64,000 nucleotides of DNA from assembly GCA_013396915.1 (NCBI GenBank), contig VWZL01000899.1, positions 232,907 to 296,906 on the forward strand. Reading direction: 5' to 3'. The notes under the pieces are model-generated. The model was not told the DNA's origin and did not search any database. It saw nothing but the letters and a program-made list of their open reading frames with translations. The stretch is from Stercorarius parasiticus. Taxonomy: Eukaryota > Chordata > Aves > Charadriiformes > Stercorariidae. Within the stretch, counting starts at the first letter, position 1. Each line of letters starts with the position of its first letter. Made by a program: the position numbers and the translations under genes. Positions 51,701-64,000 of the stretch are shown piece after piece.

Positions 51701-54700
51701 TGCTGTAGAACAAAAATATTTCTGAAAGGTTCCTCAGCTTTCTGTGCCTTCCTGTTTATAGACAGATAAAACTCTTTCAGAGCTGAAGCATGGTAAATTA
51801 CTGCTTCAGAGACCCGTGACTTTACTCTGCCCTCAGTTATGCACATTAATATCAACTGTAACCCAGGCACAGTCAAATTCCAAAGGCCTACATGCTTTTA
51901 GAATCTGAAATGCAGTTTTTCATTTAAAAAAGAAAATCTATCTGTTCGATTTAGGGATTTCTATGCTCCTGTCATCCACGTACCTGTCCTGCTACCTAAA
52001 CAGAGTTAGGCAAAATAAAAATCTGCTTCAGTGGTTAGCTACCATCAAAAGATTGTTTTATACAGCTTCTCCAGAGAATAAAGAATATAAAGAGGATTTA
52101 AAGCACAAAACAAGTGTCGTCTCTCCGTTGCTAGTGGCTCGGAACAGAGAATGCAGACAACGAAGCTACCGCCTAAATATGGTGTGTAATAGATTCCCTA
52201 TAACCAGATCTACACACTCACACAACAGCATCTGCCAGCAGAGCTAGTGCAGCCACCAGCCAAGGACTATTTTAAAAGCGCAACTTCTGGACCATTTCCT
52301 CAAACCAAGATGCAAACCCCGGAAAAGGACTTCCTGGCTGGCACGACTACAAGTACACGCTCTGGCTTTCACAGCATCGCCCAAAGCGACGCCCCAGATC
52401 GAGGGGACACGCCAATGGGAGCGTGGCCTGTGTCCCTCCCGTGGCTGCCGTTTCAGCTGGCCATGAACCTGCCAGTGTCCCTGCCGGGCACCCTGCTGCC
52501 ACCTTCCACCCCCGCGCCGCTTGGCAAAGATGGCCCTGGCCACCGGGAAGCCCTCCACACCCCGGCTTTATTTGCGGCCAGTTCACTTGGCCAGCCTGCA
52601 TGGCCAAATTTAACCTACTTCCACTGCGTGCTCGGAAAAGGAGCAAAAAATAAGACAGGATTGTGCTGCCTCCATTTCGAGAGTGTAGTGTCAGATTCTG
52701 AACTTCAGAAAAACTCCCCCGGGACGGTTCAGGCTAGGGAAAAAAATGCTCTTTCCAGTGAAATGCCTTAACTCGATTAATTATCCCACTTTAGTGCCAA
52801 TATAGACGCATTTTAGCTCCTCTCACACAATACTAGCAGGCCAAAGAAATGTTACAGACTGACACGCCGTTGCCAACATGGCTTTACTACACATCCCTTG
52901 AATGAGCCTGAGATAAAAGGAGCTCTATTTTGTTACCAGACTCAAAACGAAAGCTATTTGTAGGCACATAAACTGTCTTTAATGTCACCATTTATTGCTC
53001 GTTTACACGTATCGTACAAACATCCAGCCTCTTATGTGGGTGCTAAGATACAAATTTCAATGCTTAACTGCAGGCATGTTAAAAACATGTTAGAAAATGT
53101 CCTTCTCTTTCCTGTCCCATCTTCTCTTGGTTTAAAAGAAGGTGGTGATTGTGAGGATTCAAACACATGCTGATAGACCATATTACTTTGAGTTACATGC
53201 CAAGACATTCTATGCAAAACTCTGCATTGCTTTAATTTCCTACAGTTTTAACCATAACTGCTTTGGACAAAGTCAACCAATACCATCTCTCTACCTTTAT
53301 TAAACTGTTGTTTCTTGGAAGACCTCTGGTTTATATGATGGACCCAGGCACCCGACAACAGACAACTTTAGCAAAAAAAAATAATTCATTAGTCATAAAG
53401 CCAAACTGAACAGGCATTACTTCTGGGAAGGAAACCCCAAGTAAAATACAATCGCAAAAATGCTTTCAAAGCTATGGTGGTGCTCGGACATGGCTGACGC
53501 ATGCAGGCTGGAGGCAAGCCTCAGTGGTGCAGCCAGCACTGGTGCCCAAGCCAAGATGCTGGAGGAAGAGGAGGCACAGGAGGAGCCAGGGCATCATGGA
53601 GATGCTGAAGAGGGTTGCAGACCTGGGAGCCCCATGGCCAAGTGTATGCAGTGCTGTGGCAGAGCCATCCATGAATCCGCCAGGATTGCTTCCACTGATG
53701 ATGGGGACTCTGGGACTTTTCCCCAGCCAGTACTAGCTGCCTGCCCTGGCAGAGGAAGAAGCTTGCTGAGCAGATAAATGACTAATGATCTGCATCTCCT
53801 CCCTGCCCCTCCTGCATACAGGGTAATGCTGCGCCGCTCCCTTTTGAGACAGCGTTCACACATCCACACCACTAAGAAACGAAAACCCTGTGCGTTTATA
53901 AAGGTGCTCCCTGCACTAGTTTGCTGTGTCCCTCTGATCTCTATTCTCGTGAAGATCACAGCTGCAATATAAAATATATGACTTTTAACTGTTTGGCAGG
54001 ACTATTCTGCCAGGGCTGGCAGCAAATAAATTAAAAGAGAGATTGAAAGAATGAAGAAAGGCCTTCTCTTCCTCAGAGCCCTGCAGCTGAAGCAAAGGAA
54101 GAAAAAAATGCTTAAGGCTCCCTTCTTCCTCCTCTCTCCCAACCTCTACCTGCCTTTCTCTACAATTCACAAGACATGATGTTCACATTCCAGTAATGAA
54201 GGTCACACACGTCTTCATAGCAAGTGCCAGCCCAGGAACTGATATGGACTTAAGCGACATGCACCCACAACAGCCTTTTGAGTGATGAGCCTGTTGCTCA
54301 TCAAAAATTTCAGGCAGTGAAGAAGCCAGCGCTGGTGGATCTATGCTCACATAGTTGCTGCCGCTGAAAACTCTAAAGCCGAGGCCATGGAAGGATTAAA
54401 AACATGCACTCCCACCCCAAGGAAGTTAAACCGCAATTAGCACCAATGCACTAAGTTGGTACTAGGGCCTCTGAACCCGAGTGAAGCGTAATAATGCAGA
54501 CGACTGAAAGAACTCTGGAAAAGTTACTGAGAAGTCCTGTAAGACTGATACAATTTCCATCAGGTGTCATGAACCTTCCTGCAGGACTCAACAGCCATGT
54601 CAAGTCATTGACACTGGGCAAAAAATGAGATGTTGCAGTGGCTAAGTGTCATACAAAGAAATTGTCATTTTTATCAAGTTCAGGAAACCATCAAAAAACT

Positions 54701-55269
54701 GTAGCCTTCTGCAAAACTGCTCATGACTTAAGAATATTCTGCAACTCTTTTATACGTTGACTGATAATGTATGTATCCTTTTGTTTGCGAAATGTTTCAG
54801 AGACGCTTTACACAAAGTTGCCTAGCATTGTTTGTTCAACAAAAGGCTCAACTTTCTGCAGAAAACAGAAATTATTCATTGAAACGCTTCTGAAGCGATT
54901 CAAACTTGCTTTCCCCCGAAACAGGTAAGTTTTCAGCTGAACCGCTCCTCAGCCAGCTCTCACAAAACGCCACTGCCGGCACATGATAAGCAGTGGGAAC
55001 ATGGAGCCGTCTGTCTCTCTTGACCAAAGCCTCATGCCATAAGCGACTGGAATAACCTTGGCCTTCGGGTACTCTTTGCCCCAGTACTTGAAGTATTAAA
55101 CACAACTAATTTCCACCATTAGCTTTATTTAGAAACCACACTGCTCACTGCTGAAAGAGGAACCTCATCATCATGCCCACACTGAGTTGTGTTCTGTGGT
55201 ATTATTTAAAGACAAAATGTACAAACTGGCAGCTCAGCTGTATGTCAAATGACAAAACCAGGTTCCTGA
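48771..55269. other. Intron 1 stretch without recognised features
   Basis: GC-richer patches at about 48,930-49,250, 52,380-52,590 and 53,460-53,800 produce frames of up to 174 residues (52247-52771, plus) with minus-strand frames across the same bases. None has a domain I know. The rest is AT-rich non-coding DNA. A block at 51,060-51,240 is repeat-free and might be conserved, but this is only an impression. Confidence 0.6.
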
Positions 55270-55286
55270 TTTTTTTTTTTTTTTTT
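55270..55286. repeat. Poly-T tract, 17 bases
   Basis: A simple homopolymer between unique sequences. No mobile element body was recognised on either side. Confidence 0.9.
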
Positions 55287-58200
55287 ATTTTAAATAGGCA
55301 GTCAGCATCCACAGAGCCTCCCTGAGTACACCGAAATGTGTACAAGCTCCTCACCAGAGAGGGCCAGTTTCTTTTCCTGCCTTTCTTCCACAAGCAATCT
55401 CACTGGTGTCACTGGAATTATTTGTTCAACTGCAGGGAACACACTTTGATAACAAATATGTCCTTCAGTGTCAAAAAAAACCCCAAACTAAATACACGAC
55501 CTGAAGGGCATGTAGGAAATATTCTCTCTCCTTAAAAGGCTCTGGCATATGACAGAGATTTGACATGAAGATGTCTGCTTCTGATTTGAGAGGCATTTTC
55601 CAAGGCTAACACTACCCCAATTCCTGTGTGGATCAGGATCATTCCTGACTGAAGTCCCAGCTGAGGAGCATCTGATATGTTTCAAGGTTCTTTCCTATTC
55701 AGGACAGCAAATTCACCACACGATTAAACAAACAAGTGTACAGAGGCAGAGGACTGAGCAGATGTAGCAAAAGAAGTACTACATGCTCTCGTCTTTAAGA
55801 AATGACCTTGATCAAGGTCAAAAATATTGGAAACGCAGAGAAAAAATGCACTGCCAATGCCCCTGCTGTGCCAGTTCTGTGAATAAAGGGCTCCAGTGTC
55901 CACTACTGTCATTTTTGTAGCTGTTACGAATGCAGAAAAACCCAACTTATAAATAAAAAGCCCAAAGATGCCGTAACAAGCTTCAAGTCTCGAAACAGTT
56001 CCAACAATTAAATAGGAACCTAACTTTAAAGGCTTTAATTGGCAAGTGGTTATTTAAAATTAATCTTTAAGCACTGCTTTAACAAAAATGGCCTTTTCTG
56101 TGAAAAATCAAGAACTCCATCCAAGTCAAACACTTGTTAAGAGATCTTGCCACTCCCCACTGCAGTGATGAAAAAAATGCATTAGCAGAGATACAGGTTG
56201 GCTTCCTCCCCCTTTTCTGCTCATTACCATCAGTTTTGAGAACTGATTAGCTGTGGTTGTTATTCATTAGTCACATCTCTAAAATCTGAATTATAAACAC
56301 CTCTGTGAGGTCTTATTCTAATCAACCTATTTTGAGTCTTGCAATTAATACTAACACCAGAAAAATAATTGAACAGTGTACATTTAAAGACCACCCCCTC
56401 TTCCCACAAAAATCCAGGCTTAGATTTGCATGAAAAGGAAGACTAAAATAAGATCTACAAACTCTGCCATCCCCACTATACATCCTTCTCCCATGTACAC
56501 TGCAGCCAGTTCAGGTGACATAATGGGTACACGGTAAATACAAAGCAGCCATCAATGATTTTCCTGATGGGGTCAGATGCTACACAGCTGATAGATCTCA
56601 GGAGGACAGGAACATGCAGGCATGACAGATTAAGTGACTGCCATTGGCTGTGTGCTTGCTCTGAATACTCAGCTATGGACAATAATCAATTACTTGGAGC
56701 TGCTAATGATACTGATCAAACGCACTTAGCACTCAGCAGCTTGAGGGCTACCATCCTGACATTTGGAAAATACACAAGCTGCTGCCCACGGGCAAGATGA
56801 AATAAGAGGCTGGTACCAGCAAAATCCTCAAAGTCAGTAAGAAAACCAGTTTGTTCCTTCTTTGCCCCCCTGCCTGAAACGATGAAAAAAAATATTTGCT
56901 TAGGAGTAAGCACAATATTTCCCATAAGACAATATAATTTAGAGATCCTACAGCCACCTGTGAAAGGTTGGGGCCAGCAGTTCACATGGAGGGCCCCCAC
57001 CACTGCTTGAAGAATGACTTGTTACAGGAAACGAAAAGTGTATTGCCACCACACATATTGGCTTCCAGAAGTCTGTGTAACAGGCCGTCGGGCTCCTGAC
57101 ATGACTTCCCAGGCTTGACCTATGATCCAGGGTTATTTGGCTTCCTCATCATTATCATCAGGTCAAGATGTTGATCTCTTTCCAGCTTTTAAAACCAGGG
57201 AAAGTAAAACAATTTGCCAGTGGTTTCAGAGAGTGCAAGATCAGGGCAAACATTTCTTAGTTTGTCTCGGGCGTCCTAAACCACAGCTCCCCGCTCTTTT
57301 AACGGTTGGGATGGGGGTGGTGGTTTGGGTTTTGTACTATTTTTTTAAATAACTAAGGCCTTGTTCATGCACAAAAAAAAAATCATCTACTGCTTCAACC
57401 GTACAGGGTATTTATTCCTTATTCCTATACAGAAAAAGGATTCATTGCACAGTGATATAAGGCAGTGTTATGCATACCTGAGATTTTAGGGGATTATACC
57501 CTTCCCTTAAGGGGTTAAATAAAGTATTACTCTAACTGATAGAGGAAATCACTTCTCCAATCAGTAAGAAAAGCAGTAAGATAGACCAGACCTAATGCCC
57601 TGACTGGTTCTTCGCTCTCAGCTCCCAGAACTGAGATTCCGGGCATCTGAAACCAACTTTTCATCCCTTGGGAATCGGCTTTCCTTCTGCTGTAGGGTAG
57701 ACAGTCCCATAGCAACACTTTCACGGACCACAGGGATCAGTCGGCAAGATGGAACATACTCAAAAATGTCTTTACAAGTACACTGCATTTAATCACCACA
57801 AGAAAAATAAATTTTGAAGAAATTACCAAACAGAACTGTCTGAGAAGAGTTTGTAACATTTAGTCCTGCAGATAACTGTATGTTCCCTGGCAGCCCTTTC
57901 CCTGAATGCAGGAAATTAATTGCAGAAAATGTCTTACTTTTCAAATAATAATAAACCAGCAAATGAAGATAGTGCAGATCTGTACCACCGAGTTGCTTTT
58001 GCAAACTGTGTGCCAAGATTACTGCTCATCTGTTCTGAGGTTGCTTCATCAGCATCAGCCTTGATGGGACATGAAGGACATGAAGCAATGTGATACCATA
58101 CCTGCTTGAAGAGAAGGGGGGAGTTTCAACAGGCAGAATGCAGTAACTGGTTGGGTTTTTAGCTAAAATTTGCTCATTGTGTAGAATGAAGAGAAGAATC

Positions 58201-58679
58201 CTCACCACAATGCACAGTGAGGATTCATTAAACTGTTAAGAAAGAAGCTTGTGCTAAGAGCCCTGCTTAGTTAGTAATTATTCTTACTGAAAGAGCTCGC
58301 TCTAAGTATGATGGTTAATCCCTTCTTTCCCTCCCTTGTTCCTGCAGAAAGTGCCACAGGAATCTTTCCCAACTGCCAGTTTTCAAAAGCTCAGTTCTAG
58401 GGCCCAAGACACCCCAGAAGGACAACAGCGCCTCTTATCTCTAGATGTTCCAGCCTTCCAGTAAGGCCTGACTGAGGCTAACAAGTTGATGACATAGAGC
58501 AAGGCTGCTGGGGGCAAATACAACTTGGTCTGCACAAAATGACCTTGTACAGCACCGGGTCTAACACAGGTGCCTACAACTCAAACTGTTAACTCCCTCC
58601 CCTTTTACTGCCTATATTAATGACAGCAAACAGGGTTTGTTAAGCCCTAAAGATGACAGACAATAGGGAGGTTTTCTTG
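55287..58679. other. Intron 1 stretch, possible weak SINE trace
   Basis: No gene is recognised. Around 57,185-57,330 the order 'agggaaagtaaaacaatttgcc', 'agtggtttcagagagtgcaag' faintly resembles the 3' half of MIR/L3-type SINEs (gaaact...gca-ttgccc...). It is too weak to list as an element. Confidence 0.55.
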
Positions 58680-58980
58680 CTGTCTTCAATGAACAGGAGG
58701 GTGTAGCCAGACTCTTAGTGGACCACGTACTGGTAGATAGAGGGGCAAGACGCAAACTTCAACACAGGAAACTGCAATTACGTACCATGGAAAAGGTTTT
58801 CAATGTGAGTGGAGTCAAAAACTGGAACAGGCTGCCCAGAGAAACTGTGGGTTCTCCATCCTTGGAGATATTCAAAGCCCAACTGAACATGGTCCTCGAC
58901 GACCATGCTGACCCTGCTTTGAGCAGGGGCTGGGCTGGATGACTGCCAGAGCTTCAACTACATTATCCTTATTCCGCAAT
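58680..58980 (+). mobile_element. CR1 LINE, 3'-terminal fragment
   Basis: This contains the C-terminal ORF2 residues (VKNWNRLPRETVGSPSLEIF in the frame 58718-58942) and AACAGGCTGCCCAGAGAAAC at about 58,825. The normal CR1 UTR follows, with a damaged tail (ACATTATCCTTATTCCGCAA). The upstream half matches CR1 less well (AGCCAGACTCTTAGTGGACC), so the 5' edge is approximate. Confidence 0.93.
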
Positions 58981-60689
58981 GCCAGTTTTAGGAGAAGGAC
59001 CTGCATAGCTCTGGGGATTTCTCCTCCCTTCCAGCTCTTTAGTCCTGGAATACAGCACAATAGAAGACCACTGGAAGGTGAGAATGGAGAAATAGGCATT
59101 CTCATTATCGATATTCAATTAATTATTTCAGTTGTGAATACTGAAGGCACAAGGGTATCTTTTTCCTGCTATATCTATGCTACCCAGGTGTGTACACCTT
59201 CAGCCGTTATAGTGGATCCTGATACATGGCTAGGGCTTACAAGCACTTCCACAACAAGCACTAGCTGGTTGCCAGCTTGAAGGATGATAGTCAGGTGCTT
59301 TTTACTAGCATGGAATGCACGCCAACATATGCTGTCAAACACACACATTCAAGAAGAAAAGAAAAAAAAAAGGCCCCAACCACCTTCTGCTCAATTAAAG
59401 TACATTAAAAGGCAGAAAACAGGGAAGCAAATCCTGTCCTCCTTGTGAGCAGACATTAAACCAATGAGGTTTGTATTCTGCAAGCCGGAATGATTTCCCA
59501 GCGAGCCCGTTTGCCACAAACTTCTGAGAAGACACCAGAGAGGTAGCTACTTTAATGCAACTTGCTAATGCCATGCATTAAATTATTCTTGTTCTTACTG
59601 TCTGTTCCATCTAAAGGCTACTTTGAGGCAATCACTAGTAACTTGTTATTGCATTCCATTATATAATTCAACTCACAAAAAAATACAATAGACTAATTCT
59701 TTCCTGTAACACACTTGGTCTACTCATTCTCCTGGCTACTCCACATACCCAGCTAAAATACAGTATGAGAAACATCAGCGTTTTCTCCACAGTATTAGGC
59801 ATCAGATACCTAAGATGCATTCATAAGTGCCTGAATGCCACGAAGAGATTACCCTTGATAAATTGGTATTTTGAGCAAATGTTTCAGGAATAAAATAATT
59901 CCTATCATTTAAGTCCTCCAGAATACTTAATTCACCGTGTCATTCCAATTCTCCCTTCCCTCATTCATCTGAACGCTCAAATGCTGCTCTCAGACATATG
60001 CCTCTCTTACCTTTCTCTGGGACTAGAAAACTAGTTTTGCATATTGAATCATTATTTATTTCCATGGATGTCTCTGGGTTCCTTTGACAGCTTTATCCTA
60101 CTGATGAGGATAAATGTTCTTTCAAAAGCTACTGCCAGACTGCCCTCATTCTCGGATGTCAAAGGATGCGGTCGGCAGAATCTGTCAAAAATAACTCACA
60201 TGGTCTGAGGGATCTGAAAATTACAATTGATAGTTTTGAAAATACAATTGATACACGGTAGCTTTGCGTAGGTCCACTTTACCACTAGCACCCAATCCCT
60301 TCTTGCCTTTTCATTTCTCCTGGTCGCCATGGGAATTATCCATTTGAAAAACAAATTAGAAAGAAGCAGTGATACGACTTCAGTATTTCTGAAAATGAGA
60401 TTGCTTTTTCTCTTCAGATTCTGCAGGTACTGATGTCTAGAAACTTTTTGAAGCATAAAGGAAACAAACTAAAGGAAGTCAATTTAAACTTAAACCAGAA
60501 GCCTGTAATGGTTTGGGGCTTCTATAGTGCTTTTGCTGGCATCCAGATCTGACTCTGGAAGCTAATGGTTATTTTTTCAAAGCTAAATGCAGGACATACT
60601 AGCTCAGAAGGATTAGCAGAGGCAACTAAAATGACCCCACAAGTGCCAACAGGTACAGCACACAGCCCCTGAGCCAGTGAGGGCACATG
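58981..60689. other. Intron 1 stretch without recognised features
   Basis: AT-rich intron between two CR1 copies. No gene, RNA or repeat family is recognised in it. Confidence 0.6.
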
Positions 60690-61092
60690 CAGCAGAAGGC
60701 CGGCTCTTCTCCTCTGGAGAAGAGGAGGCTGAGGGGAGACCTCATTGCCCTCTACAACTACCTGAAAGGAGGTTGCAGAGAGGTGGGTGTTGGCCTCTTC
60801 TCCCAGGCGAATGATGACAGGACCAGAGGAAATGGTCTGAAGTTGCAGCAGGGGAGGTTTAGATTAGCTGTTGGGAAGAATGACTTTACTGAAAGACTGG
60901 CCAGGCACTGGAACAGCCTGCCCAGGGAGGTGGTTGAGTCACTATCCCTAGAGGTATTTAAGAAACGTGTAGATTTGGCACTTCAGGGCGTGCTCTAGTG
61001 ACAGACATTGTAGGGGGTTTTTTTTTGTGTGTGTATGGTTTGACTCGATGATCTCAAAGGTCCTTTCCAACCATGAAGATTCTATGATTCTC
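60690..61092 (+). mobile_element. CR1 LINE, 3' 0.4 kb with residual ORF2 end
   Basis: The frame 60687-60998 carries the CR1 reverse-transcriptase C-terminus, with [36 protein letters not shown] and [20 protein letters not shown] all in order, and ends at a natural TAG. The 3' UTR has GATGATCTCAAAGGTCC-TTTCCAACC and an ATTCTATGATTCT tail, with a T run and GT run (about 61,018-61,034) inserted before it. It is the best-preserved CR1 here but 5' truncated, so it cannot move on its own. Confidence 0.95.
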
Positions 61093-61994
61093 CCCTTCCC
61101 TCCACCCACGCCATGGAGAGACAGGGATTGCCTTCAGGAGGCCCCAGACCAACCCTCTCCTCCCCATCAGCGGCACGCCAGTTAGTTCACCCATTCCCGC
61201 TGCCAGAGAAGCGGTGTCAGGAAGCTTTCAGAGCAGCACCTTGGCTTCAGATTCACCCAAATGGGACACAAGGGAGCTAACTGCTTCCAAACAATGATGA
61301 CAGCATCATGTTTTAACTTCAAAAGGGCTCTCACAGAAAGGAGGGTGGTTCTTCTCAACCCAGGCTACTACAAATATCCAAGAGAAACAGCATAGCTCAA
61401 TGGCAAGCTCCCTAGAAAGCAGTTTCTTCACTGATGCTCCAGACTGAAACATATTGACCTTCATGGTTTAGTGTCAGGCTTTCAGCTGGGTGGCACAAGC
61501 TAATGGTGATCAAGGAATGCAATGGCAGGCAGCGTTCTGTACTTGGGTGCACTGCCCAGGTGAGCACTGTCCCATGCAAACGTAAGGCAATTCATTTAAA
61601 ATTTTTACATCCACGGAAGGAGGATGGCACTTTGGGTCAGTGTTTATACAGATCAGTAGGAGCAGTTTAGCTCTTACCAGCCACCAAACCCTGTGTGTAT
61701 GCACGCACACGCACAACGCAGTGTAGCTAAGCCTTGCTACAACATTTTATCTTCACAAGTGAGAAGATCAAGTGGCTATGGCACTTGAGAATTATCCAGT
61801 GCCTCCTTTCCAATGAAGATAAATACAATGCTCATCTCAAACCTGAGCCATTGTGAACTGCATGCTGACTGACAGCAGTACGTTTTGTTTGTGTGCTCTC
61901 CCAAGAGACTGCCTCAGCGACCTTTCTTTATAGGAATTAAACAAAATGATTCAAAATATCTTTTCTTAGGCTTTTTCCAAGAACTGCCCCATTA
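61093..61994. other. Intron 1 stretch without recognised features
   Basis: A slightly GC-richer patch just after the CR1 tail, then AT-rich intron. It contains a short CA/CG-rich run (ACGCACACGCACAACG near 61,702). Nothing else is recognised. Confidence 0.6.
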
Positions 61995-62165
61995 TACTAG
62001 ATCACAGATCCACTTAGCCTGGTATCCTTTCTTTGATGGTGCCCAGCAACGGGTGCTTAAAGACTGCAAGAAGCAAAGCAAATACAGAGGATTCCTTCCC
62101 CTGTACACCCTACCCAGCTTCCCACCATCAGCCAGTGGCTCAGGCACCCTTGGGCCTGAAAAAAG
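61995..62165 (+). mobile_element. Old interspersed repeat fragment, family not fixed
   Basis: The phrases 'actagatcacagatccactt-agcctggtatcctt' and 'gatggtgcccagcaacgggtgctt-aaagactgcaagaagcaa' resemble a repeat common in reptile and bird genomes ('...ggatcagaccaagggtccatctagcccagtatcctgtct...gtggccagcaccaggtgctt...gtgcaagaa'). The resemblance is ordered over about 100 bases. I recall the consensus but not a family name with confidence. Confidence 0.5.
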
Positions 62166-64000
62166 TATCCAGACCATCATAGCTTGACATGGTCCTCCCT
62201 TCCAAGAACGTGCCCCACTTCTCTTTTGATCCGATTCAGACTTTCACCCGTTATTGCAGCCTCTGGTGAAGTTTCACAGCTTTATTACCTGCCTCTCTCC
62301 CCTCGTTTGCACCAACTGCCTAGGATTCCTGCAGTTTCTGCATTTGCCTTTTGCACCCATTTGTGATTTTAGCACAACTCTCACACCTCTTCAGCTCACT
62401 CTTCCCCAGGCGAAACAGGGCTCAGCTATTCACAGTATTCCAGCAACGGAAATCTTCAGGCAGCAGTATTTGCATGTCCAAGGTCCCCACCTAACATTTT
62501 AATTATGATTTTACTGCATATTTGTACAAAGAGTAAAAGCGTTCACGTGAACACTTGTGAGCGGTTGCTTGCAACGTGCCTGCAGTTTTGGCATAACTGG
62601 GTGTGACTTCTGAAGATGAACACTTCCTACATTTAAAATTTACAGCCTTTGCTGAGGTTCATCTCAAATGGAGTAGTACATTACTTGCAGTGATGTACAC
62701 CCTGCCAGAACACACAGCCTTCTCTCATTCCCAACAAGCAGAAACACCAAAGCAATCCAAAAAACCGAAATTAAGACACTATTTCTCTTCTTACCTGGCC
62801 ACAAGCGCTTTGAAGTGTATTTTAGATAAGGCCAGCATTCCTGAACCACACATTGCCCTGCTCAGGCTGGTGTCTAGCTGCTCCAAGACTCGGGAGCCCC
62901 ACAGCAGGTAATGCACACACTAGGGCAGTCCTGGGCTGCCTGAATCTGTGCAGGTGGCCAACATGCCCAGTTCATCAAGCAATGTCTGCGGGTGTCATTA
63001 TTAAGATGGGACCGGCCAAGATCCAAGACCCGAGCCAGTTCCAGGCCTGGTTCCTCTGAAGTGTTGCCCAAGTCACCGGTCTGACTGGATGCTTCACCCA
63101 CCTCGCTGCAGTAGGTCTGGCTAAGAGTGTGCAGACAGCACACATATATACCTGACTGCGTTTCCCAAGGAATCTATTAGGGAGAGAGACACTAAGCTGT
63201 CCTTGCGAACGAGCAATTACTGTTTGCTACGAGAGATACCTTGAGACCTTTGTCTGCAGCAGGTTACTTGGCATGGCTGCAGCTTCAGAAGTATTTTTCA
63301 AGAGGCCATTTTGGGATGCAGCCAGATCTTCACAAGGTCCTGTAATTTCAATAATGAAATTAAACCCAGAATTTAGCACTTGCAGGACTGAGGGAAATGA
63401 AACATGTGGCTAAGTAATGCCTGCTCACATTTTTTTCTTCATGACGTCTCTCAATCCGCTAAACAAAAATCACACAATTCTTCACGATCAAGAATGCAAA
63501 TCATAAAGGCAGCTTCTTGATAAGGCAGCAAGCATAAGGCTGGGAGGTTTAAAGGAATATGCCTAAAAATAAAAAATTAACTGTTCTAGAAAAATGATCC
63601 GAAGGGACTACTACTCTCATCATTGGATCTAGTTTCTGCTGTGCTCAGTGGATCTGGACTGGTGCACATAAACAAGCTAGAATCCACAGCTTTTTTTTTT
63701 TAACAAAATTAGTAAAAATTAAGCAGCTGTTTAAATACTAGACAGAGAAAACATTTTGGTCACAGACAAGACTAGGATCCTTTTGAGAGATCTGGGAATA
63801 CACACCAGTTCAGACATCACTTCCATTGGTTGGAAAACAAAACAAAAGGAAAAAAAAAAAAAGAAGGGAAGGCGGCCCATCCTGCCCGATTTGTTTTTGA
63901 AAAATCTTCCCTTGAACTACATACAAATACATTCAATGCAGGGCATACCTTTAAAAGACAGCTTTTCATGCATGAAGTTTATATATGCCAATATATATAT
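62166..64000. other. Intron 1 stretch to the window end
   Basis: Mixed then AT-rich intron, with short poly-A runs (about 63,850-63,862) and a TA-rich terminus (ATATATATAT at the last bases). No exon 1, gene or repeat family was recognised. Frames at 62603-63143 overlap on both strands and look random. Confidence 0.6.

Larger units (their letters stand above)
6591..64000 (-). other. MAML2: MAML2 intron 1, 3' part (continues past the window)
   Basis: Everything right of exon 2 is upstream intron on the minus strand. No exon 1 sequence is present: nothing resembles the conserved N-terminal Mastermind helix that contacts CSL and Notch. Intron 1 is known to be very long in mammals, and here it exceeds 57 kb. 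Its recognisable content is CR1 copies, ancient SINE remnants, simple repeats and assembly gaps, listed separately. I see no independent nested gene. Confidence 0.88.

Noticed and set aside
52247..52771. Plus-strand 174-residue frame
   Set aside because: Pro/Ser/Ala-rich with no recognisable family. Minus-strand frames cover the same bases. No promoter or splice sites seen.
57185..57330. Third MIR/L3-like SINE
   Set aside because: Only loose, gapped resemblance to the 3' half. Not distinguishable from chance by eye.
1..64000. Any operon, CRISPR array, phage, defence system, tRNA or rRNA
   Set aside because: Vertebrate intron architecture throughout. No repeat-spacer pattern, no clustered long reading frames, and no tRNA T-loop motif was noticed on either strand.

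Overview
The window reads as a nuclear locus from a bird. It holds one conserved coding exon, on the minus strand, set in tens of kilobases of intron. The exon is exon 2 of MAML2 (Mastermind-like 2, a Notch transcriptional coactivator). The avian call rests on several CR1 LINE 3' ends, including the repeated ATTCTGTG-type tail and RT-terminal reading frames. There are no Alu, L1 or B-type elements, and there are short, degraded copies of older amniote repeats. Large spliced introns and two runs of N show a draft eukaryotic assembly. I cannot name the species.

Layout, left to right on the + strand. Positions 1-5093 are the 5' part of MAML2 intron 2. They contain a CR1 3' end (about 470-648) and a strikingly well-preserved local duplication (1283-1528 and 2151-2362). 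Positions 5094-6590 are MAML2 exon 2 (minus strand, 499 codons, phase 0 at both ends), with a clear GTAAGTGC donor at its left edge and a polypyrimidine-AG acceptor at its right edge. Positions 6591-64000 are the 3' part of MAML2 intron 1. I see no trace of exon 1 (the CSL/Notch-binding helix), so the intron extends past the right end.

Intron 1 carries four recognisable CR1 copies: 40089-40775 (minus), 48045-48770 (plus, old), 58680-58980 (plus) and 60690-61092 (plus). It also has two MIR/L3-like ancient SINE remnants (about 18235-18372 and 45160-45345), one further old interspersed fragment (about 61995-62165), a perfect 11-bp hairpin (17631-17657), a 56-base poly-A run (44112-44167), N positions at 11171 and 47845-47851, and several GC-richer blocks. 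Some stretches have the look of conserved non-coding DNA, but that is a judgement by eye.

All other open reading frames are short, unlike any family I know, and best explained by chance in GC-richer intron. I found no operon, CRISPR array, tRNA, rRNA or novel biochemical system. The points most worth checking are the near-identical duplication in intron 2, the candidate regulatory blocks in intron 1, and the fact that this intron corresponds to the one broken in human CRTC1/CRTC3-MAML2 fusions.
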